DNA of 64,000 nucleotides from Streptomyces sp. HM190 (GTDB lineage: Bacteria; Actinomycetota; Actinomycetes; Streptomycetales; Streptomycetaceae): the NCBI RefSeq assembly GCF_009857135.1, contig NZ_CP047318.1:6448001-6512000 (forward strand), given 5' to 3'. Every line of letters starts with the position of its first letter. The first letter of the stretch is position 1. Shown in pieces: positions 60,056 to 64,000 of the stretch. Under the pieces are notes generated by a model. The model did no database searches. It was given only the letters and a program-made list of their open reading frames with translations, and was not told where the DNA came from. The position numbers and the translations under genes were made by a program.

Positions 60056-60092
60056 GAGCCTTGCCCGGACCGGAGCGGACCGGGCAAGGCTC
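60056..60092. terminator. Strong hairpin between convergent genes
   Basis: GAGCCTTGCCCGG pairs perfectly with CCGGGCAAGGCTC across an 11-base loop. It is the main feature of the 321-bp gap 59909-60229, between the helicase-like gene and a minus-strand gene, and can end both transcripts. Confidence 0.8.
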
Positions 60093-60229
60093 GGTGGGTA
60101 CGGCTGCGGGCGCCCGAGGGCGCGTGCGGGCGCGCGGGCGCCCCGCGGTGGGGGCGGGGTACGCGCGCGTGGCCCGATGCGGACCGGCACCCCGGGCCCG
60201 GTGGGGCGGAGGGCCCGAAGGCCCCCGGG

Positions 60230-60856
60230 TCAGCGGGCCGCCGCTCGGCGCAGTACCTCGGAGGCCACCCCGCCGGTCCGCGGTATCGGCGGCGGTGCCA
60301 TGGCCGTGGCGAACGGCTCGGCCGGGGAGTCCGCGTGGGGGCGGCGGCCGCCGCGGCCCTCGCCGAGGACCTGCCAGCCGTCACGTGTCAGCGTGATGTA
60401 CGCCCCGCAGCGCAGTCCGTGCAGGGTGCAGGCGTCCCGCAGCCCCCACATCCACGCTCCGTCCTCCTCCGTCCAACGCGCGTCCCCGTCCCGGCAGTAC
60501 AGCAGGACCGCCGTCCGGACCGGCGCCCGCCGGCGCAGGTCGTGCGGGATGACCCGGCGTAGCTGTGCGAGGAGCGCGTTGCGGAACATCCAGCCGTCCG
60601 CCGGGGCCGGGCGCCTGATGAACGAGGCGCTCGCCCGCAGCCGTTCGTCGGGGTCCAGGACGGCGATGACCGCCGTCGCGGGCCGCGGCTGATGGCGCGC
60701 GTGCAGTCCGCTGACGACCTCCCGGGGATTTCGCAGCAGCGGAATCCCGGCGGCGGACCATTCCGCGGGCTCGAGCAACCGGTTGGCGGAAGCGGCGGAC
60801 AGGTCGACAGACGTCGACATGGAGGCCGCCGAGGACGGAGCGAATCCGAAGGTCAC
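60230..60856 (-). CDS. Conserved actinobacterial hypothetical protein
   Basis: 208 residues from a GTG with gggagg upstream. It has a basic core (AVIAVLDPDERLRAS, then LLAQLRRVIPHDLRRR) and a WTEEDGAWMWGLRDACTLHG segment with an aromatic cluster, which may be of the DUF4192 type. No function is known. It is divergent from recQ. Confidence 0.7.
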   Translation of the reverse strand: MTFGFAPSSAASMSTSVDLSAASANRLLEPAEWSAAGIPLLRNPREVVSGLHARHQPRPATAVIAVLDPDERLRASASFIRRPAPADGWMFRNALLAQLRRVIPHDLRRRAPVRTAVLLYCRDGDARWTEEDGAWMWGLRDACTLHGLRCGAYITLTRDGWQVLGEGRGGRRPHADSPAEPFATAMAPPPIPRTGGVASEVLRRAAAR

Positions 60857-61205
60857 GATCCTCCCTTCGGCTACGCGCCCACACTGCGGGCGGGGTCGGA
60901 CTGGGGGAGCGCACGCCGCAGCAGAAGCCCTACCGGTTCACCGGTGGGCCGTGCGGGGAGCGGACCTCAATTCTTCCTGCCGAACTTGGTTGCGGCAACG
61001 AGCAATTGGGGCCACTGGCGGTTTTGTGGTGATCCACCGTTTATATCCCCGCCCTGTGGGAGTCGTCGGCAACGCCCCGGGTGGCGGCCGGCAACACGCT
61101 GTTGACGCGGCGATCCGGGCGGGAGACCGGCGGTGGCTGCTCGTGAGGGAGGGGTCGCGGGGGGTGAGGTGGCTGACTGTCCGAGGTATCGGGTTGCATG
61201 GGGGC
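60857..61205. promoter_or_regulatory. Divergent intergenic region, hypothetical gene / recQ
   Basis: 349 bp with no gene. It is locally AT-richer near 60965-61050 (AATTCTTCC, AGCAATTGGGG, GGTTTTGTGG), which is where promoters for the two divergent genes would lie. No clear SOS box was found. Confidence 0.45.
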
Positions 61206-63365
61206 ATGGACACCGTGAAGCTCCGTGCCGAAGCCGACGCCATCCTCGCCGAGCTCGTCGGCGACCCCACCGGGTCGGCGAGGCTCCGGGAGGACCAGTG
61301 GCAGGCGGTGGCGGCCCTCGTGGAGGAGCGCAGGCGCGCCCTGGTGGTGCAGCGCACCGGCTGGGGCAAGTCGGCGGTGTACTTCGTCGCCACCGCCCTG
61401 CTGCGCCGCCGCGGCTCCGGTCCCACGGTGATCGTCTCGCCCCTGCTGGCGCTGATGCGCAACCAGGTCGGGTCGGCGGCGCGCGCCGGTATCCAGGCGC
61501 GCACCATCAACTCGGCCAACCCGGAGGAGTGGGAGACCATCTACGGAGAGGTCGAACGCGGTGAGGCCGACGTCCTCCTCGTCAGCCCCGAGCGCCTCAA
61601 CTCCGTGGACTTCCGCGAGCACGTGCTGCCCCGGCTCGCGGCCACCACCGGTCTGCTGGTGGTCGACGAGGCCCACTGCATCTCCGACTGGGGACACGAC
61701 TTCCGGCCCGACTACCGCCGGTTGAGGGCGATGCTGGCCGAACTCCGCCCCGGCGTACCGGTGCTGGCCACCACGGCCACCGCGAACGCGCGGGTGACGG
61801 CCGACGTGGCCGAACAACTGGGCACCGGCGGCGGCGAGGCCCTGGTGCTGCGAGGACCACTGGAGCGGGAGAGCCTCCGCCTCGGAGTCGTCCGCCTGCC
61901 CGACGCGGCCCACCGGCTGGCCTGGCTCGCGGAGCACCTCCGGGAACTGCCCGGCTCCGGGATCATCTACGCGCTCACGGTGGCCGCCGCCGAGGAGGCC
62001 ACCGCCTTCCTGCGGCAGCGCGGCTTCGACGTGGCGTCCTACACCGGGCGCACGGAGAACGCGGACCGGCTCCAGGCCGAGGCCGACCTCCAGGAGAACC
62101 GGGTGAAGGCGCTGGTCGCGACCTCCGCCCTGGGCATGGGCTTCGACAAGCCGGACCTGGGGTTCGTGGTCCATCTCGGTTCGCCGTCCTCGCCGATCGC
62201 CTACTACCAGCAGGTGGGGCGCGCGGGGCGCGGTGTGGCGCACGCCGATGTGCTGCTGCTGCCGGGCAAGGAGGACGAGGCCATCTGGCGCTACTTCGCC
62301 GACACCGCCTTCCCGCCCGAGGCGCAGGTACGGCAGACCCTCACGGCCCTCGCCGAGGCCGGACGCCCGCTGTCGGTGCCGGCCCTGGAGACGTCCGTGG
62401 ACCTCCGGCGCACCCGGCTGGAGACCATGCTCAAGGTGCTCGACGTGGACGGGGCGGTCAAGCGGGTCAAGGGCGGCTGGATCTCCACCGGCGAGCCCTG
62501 GTTCTACGACGCCGAACGGTACGCGTGGGTCGCCAAGCAGCGGGCGGCCGAGCAGCAGGCCATGCGCGACTACGTGAGCACGTCGGAGTGCCGGATGGAG
62601 TTCCTGCGCCGGCAGCTCGACGACGAGGGTGCCGCCCCCTGCGGCCGGTGCGACAACTGCGCCGGGGCCTGGGTCGACTCCTCCGTCTCGACGGACACGC
62701 TGACCAGCGCGACCCAGGAACTGGCACGCCCCGGCGTGGAGGTCGAGCCGCGCAGGATGTGGCCGACCGGGATGCCCGCCCTGGGCGTCGACCTCAAGGG
62801 CCGTATCCCCGCCGGTGAGCAGTGCTCCACCGGGCGTGCCCTGGGGCGGCTCTCGGACATCGGGTGGGGCAACCGGCTGCGCCCTCTGCTGGCCGAGAAC
62901 GCGCCTGACGGACCCGTCCCCGACGACGTCCTCAAGGCCGTGGTGACCGTCCTCGCCGACTGGGCGCGCTCCCCGGAAGGCTGGGCGTCCGACGGTCCCG
63001 GCTCCGCCGCCCGGCCCGTCGGGATCGTCGCCATGCCCTCCTTGCGGCGGCCCCGGCTCGTCTCCTCGCTCGCCGAACGCGTCGCCGCCATCGGCCGCCT
63101 GCCGTACCTCGGCAGCCTCGCCTACACCGCCCAGGGCGGCGAGCACACGGGGCGGCGCAGCAACTCCGCACGGCACCTCCAGGCCCTCTCCGCCGTCCTC
63201 ACCGTGCCCGACGAACTGGCCGGGGCCCTCGGCGCGGCCTCGGGCCCCGTGCTGCTGGTGGACGACTTCACCGACTCCGGCTGGACCCTCGCCGTCTCCG
63301 CCCGCCTGCTGCGCCGCGCTGGCGCCGGCCAGGTCCTGCCCCTGGTGCTCGCCACGGCGGGCTGA
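61206..63365 (+). CDS. recQ: RecQ-like DNA helicase with C-terminal phosphoribosyltransferase-like domain
   Basis: 719 residues. Helicase motifs: QRTGWGKS (I) near residue 50, DEAHCISDWGHDFRPDY (II) near 153, TATAN (III), and QQVGRAGRG (VI) near 335. A zinc-binding cluster follows (CRMEF ... CGRCDNC). The last 180 residues replace the HRDC domain and end with VLLVDDFTDSGWT, the PRPP-binding motif of type I phosphoribosyltransferases. Such fusions occur in actinobacteria. The helicase would unwind recombination and repair intermediates; the role of the C-terminal domain is unknown. Confidence 0.93.
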   Translation: MDTVKLRAEADAILAELVGDPTGSARLREDQWQAVAALVEERRRALVVQRTGWGKSAVYFVATALLRRRGSGPTVIVSPLLALMRNQVGSAARAGIQARTINSANPEEWETIYGEVERGEADVLLVSPERLNSVDFREHVLPRLAATTGLLVVDEAHCISDWGHDFRPDYRRLRAMLAELRPGVPVLATTATANARVTADVAEQLGTGGGEALVLRGPLERESLRLGVVRLPDAAHRLAWLAEHLRELPGSGIIYALTVAAAEEATAFLRQRGFDVASYTGRTENADRLQAEADLQENRVKALVATSALGMGFDKPDLGFVVHLGSPSSPIAYYQQVGRAGRGVAHADVLLLPGKEDEAIWRYFADTAFPPEAQVRQTLTALAEAGRPLSVPALETSVDLRRTRLETMLKVLDVDGAVKRVKGGWISTGEPWFYDAERYAWVAKQRAAEQQAMRDYVSTSECRMEFLRRQLDDEGAAPCGRCDNCAGAWVDSSVSTDTLTSATQELARPGVEVEPRRMWPTGMPALGVDLKGRIPAGEQCSTGRALGRLSDIGWGNRLRPLLAENAPDGPVPDDVLKAVVTVLADWARSPEGWASDGPGSAARPVGIVAMPSLRRPRLVSSLAERVAAIGRLPYLGSLAYTAQGGEHTGRRSNSARHLQALSAVLTVPDELAGALGAASGPVLLVDDFTDSGWTLAVSARLLRRAGAGQVLPLVLATAG

Positions 63366-63408
63366 GCACTCCCCTCGCCCGCGCACACAGGCGGAAGTAC
63401 CGGACGCG

Positions 63409-63664
63409 GTGAAGCGCAGGGACCATCGTCCTCGGCGAGGACCACGTCGAGGGAGCCCGCGCCCACGTCGACGCCGACCTCGACGACTTCGTGTGGCGGT
63501 TGCTGTCCACGCTGATCACCTCCGACCCCGAGGAGCAGAAGGTCGTCGAGCACCTCAGCCACGTCTACCGGCTGTGCGAGCCGTACCTGGTGGAACCGCA
63601 CCAGCTGACCGTGATCGGCAGGAGCGACGCGCGGGTACCGCTGCCCACCGCGGCCGAGGCCTGA
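63409..63664 (+). pseudogene. Short conserved-looking reading frame with a probable frameshift at its start
   Basis: From 63422 to the TGA at 63662-63664 one frame reads protein-like (VLGEDHVEGARAHVDADL, then VVEHLSHVYRLCEPYL), about 80 codons, but it has no usable start in frame: a TGA lies just before it. A GTG at 63409 with a ggcggaag site upstream is in the -1 frame, so a one-base insertion or two-base deletion would join them. Alternatively it starts at the in-frame GTG 63491 and is a 57-residue protein. The family was not recognised. Confidence 0.4.
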
Positions 63665-64000
63665 GCGGGGCCGCGCCCCGCCGCCGGCACGCCGAGCTGT
63701 ATCCGTCCTCCGCCGGTGGGACGGCACGGGCTGCCGCCCCGCGGATCAAGGCCCGGTCCCCGCACAGTGACGTCATGGTCGGCTCGGGGCGGCCGGTCTC
63801 CGCCGCCGGCCAGCGGGAGGACTGAGCCGACCGCAGCCGGCGGCCGACGATTCATGGTGGGCGTGTGCGCGTCGTTCATGGCCCCATGAAAGCCGATGCC
63901 TCGGACATCGTGCGGACGAGCGGCGCGGATCTGTGGACAACTTCTGACGTGGTCATGATCTGATGACGTGGCCATGGTCGGACTTGTCCACAGGGCAAAG
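63665..64000. other. Right-edge intergenic region with inverted DnaA boxes
   Basis: No gene is supported to the window end. It contains the DnaA-box pair and a 13-bp direct repeat described separately. The neighbouring gene beyond the edge is unknown. Confidence 0.5.
63932..63992. promoter_or_regulatory. Two perfect inverted DnaA boxes flanking a 13-bp direct repeat
   Basis: TGTGGACAA (63932-63940) and TTGTCCACA (63984-63992) are exact inverted copies of the Streptomyces DnaA-box consensus. Between them TGACGTGGTCATG (63945-63957) is repeated as TGACGTGGCCATG (63964-63976), 19 bp apart. DnaA binding is likely by sequence; a regulator may bind the inner repeats. Confidence 0.65.

Overview
The window is high-GC actinobacterial DNA, almost certainly from a Streptomyces or close relative. 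The signs are strong G/C at third codon positions, GTG and TTG starts, many 4-base ATGA/GTGA gene overlaps, a single TTA codon in the whole set of genes checked by eye, and a right-hand half whose gene order (miaB, miaA, dapF, rsh, M1 peptidase, hflX, serine protease, siderophore genes, dinG-like helicase, lexA, nrdR, nrdJ, histidine phosphatase, ADP-ribosylglycohydrolase, rnhB, recQ) is the order I recall from Streptomyces core chromosomes.

Left region (1-13543): an aromatic-acid catabolic cluster. A Rieske ring-hydroxylating dioxygenase (alpha, ferredoxin, reductase, beta), a BphB-type cis-dihydrodiol dehydrogenase, an extradiol MhpB-type dioxygenase, a meta-cleavage hydrolase, and the lower pathway MhpD-MhpF-MhpE should together take a phenylpropionate/cinnamate-like acid to pyruvate, acetyl-CoA and a short acid. 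An acyl-CoA synthetase, an MDR oxidoreductase, a small GNAT-like protein and an MHS-type transporter complete it.

Middle region (13782-27259): a compact biosynthetic cluster: cytochrome P450 (minus strand), crotonyl-CoA carboxylase/reductase, a histidine-ammonia-lyase-type enzyme, a 2433-residue type I PKS (acyl ligase-ACP-KS-AT-DH-KR-ACP, no thioesterase) and an SDR. The lyase and the PKS overlap by ATGA, so they are translationally coupled. The lyase keeps the residues typical of histidine lyases and carries the only TTA codon noticed. The simplest reading is that urocanate (or another aryl-acrylate) primes a single elongation module that may use an alkylmalonyl extender made by the reductase. 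Two 92-bp elements with matching hairpins and compensatory base changes lie upstream of the reductase and of the lyase; they look like a paired structured leader RNA or operator and are not explained by any gene.

Right region (27369-64000): core chromosome. tRNA modification (miaB, miaA), diaminopimelate epimerase, a divergent RelA/SpoT homologue, HflX, a three-gene NIS-siderophore-like set, a DNA-damage block (dinG-like helicase with a RecA-independent damage promoter, lexA with an SOS box), ribonucleotide reduction (nrdR-nrdJ), then several conserved genes, RNase HII and a RecQ helicase fused to a phosphoribosyltransferase-like domain. Notable non-coding features are a 210-bp imperfect palindrome between hflX and a convergent protease gene, several strong terminators between convergent genes, and a pair of inverted DnaA boxes at the right edge.
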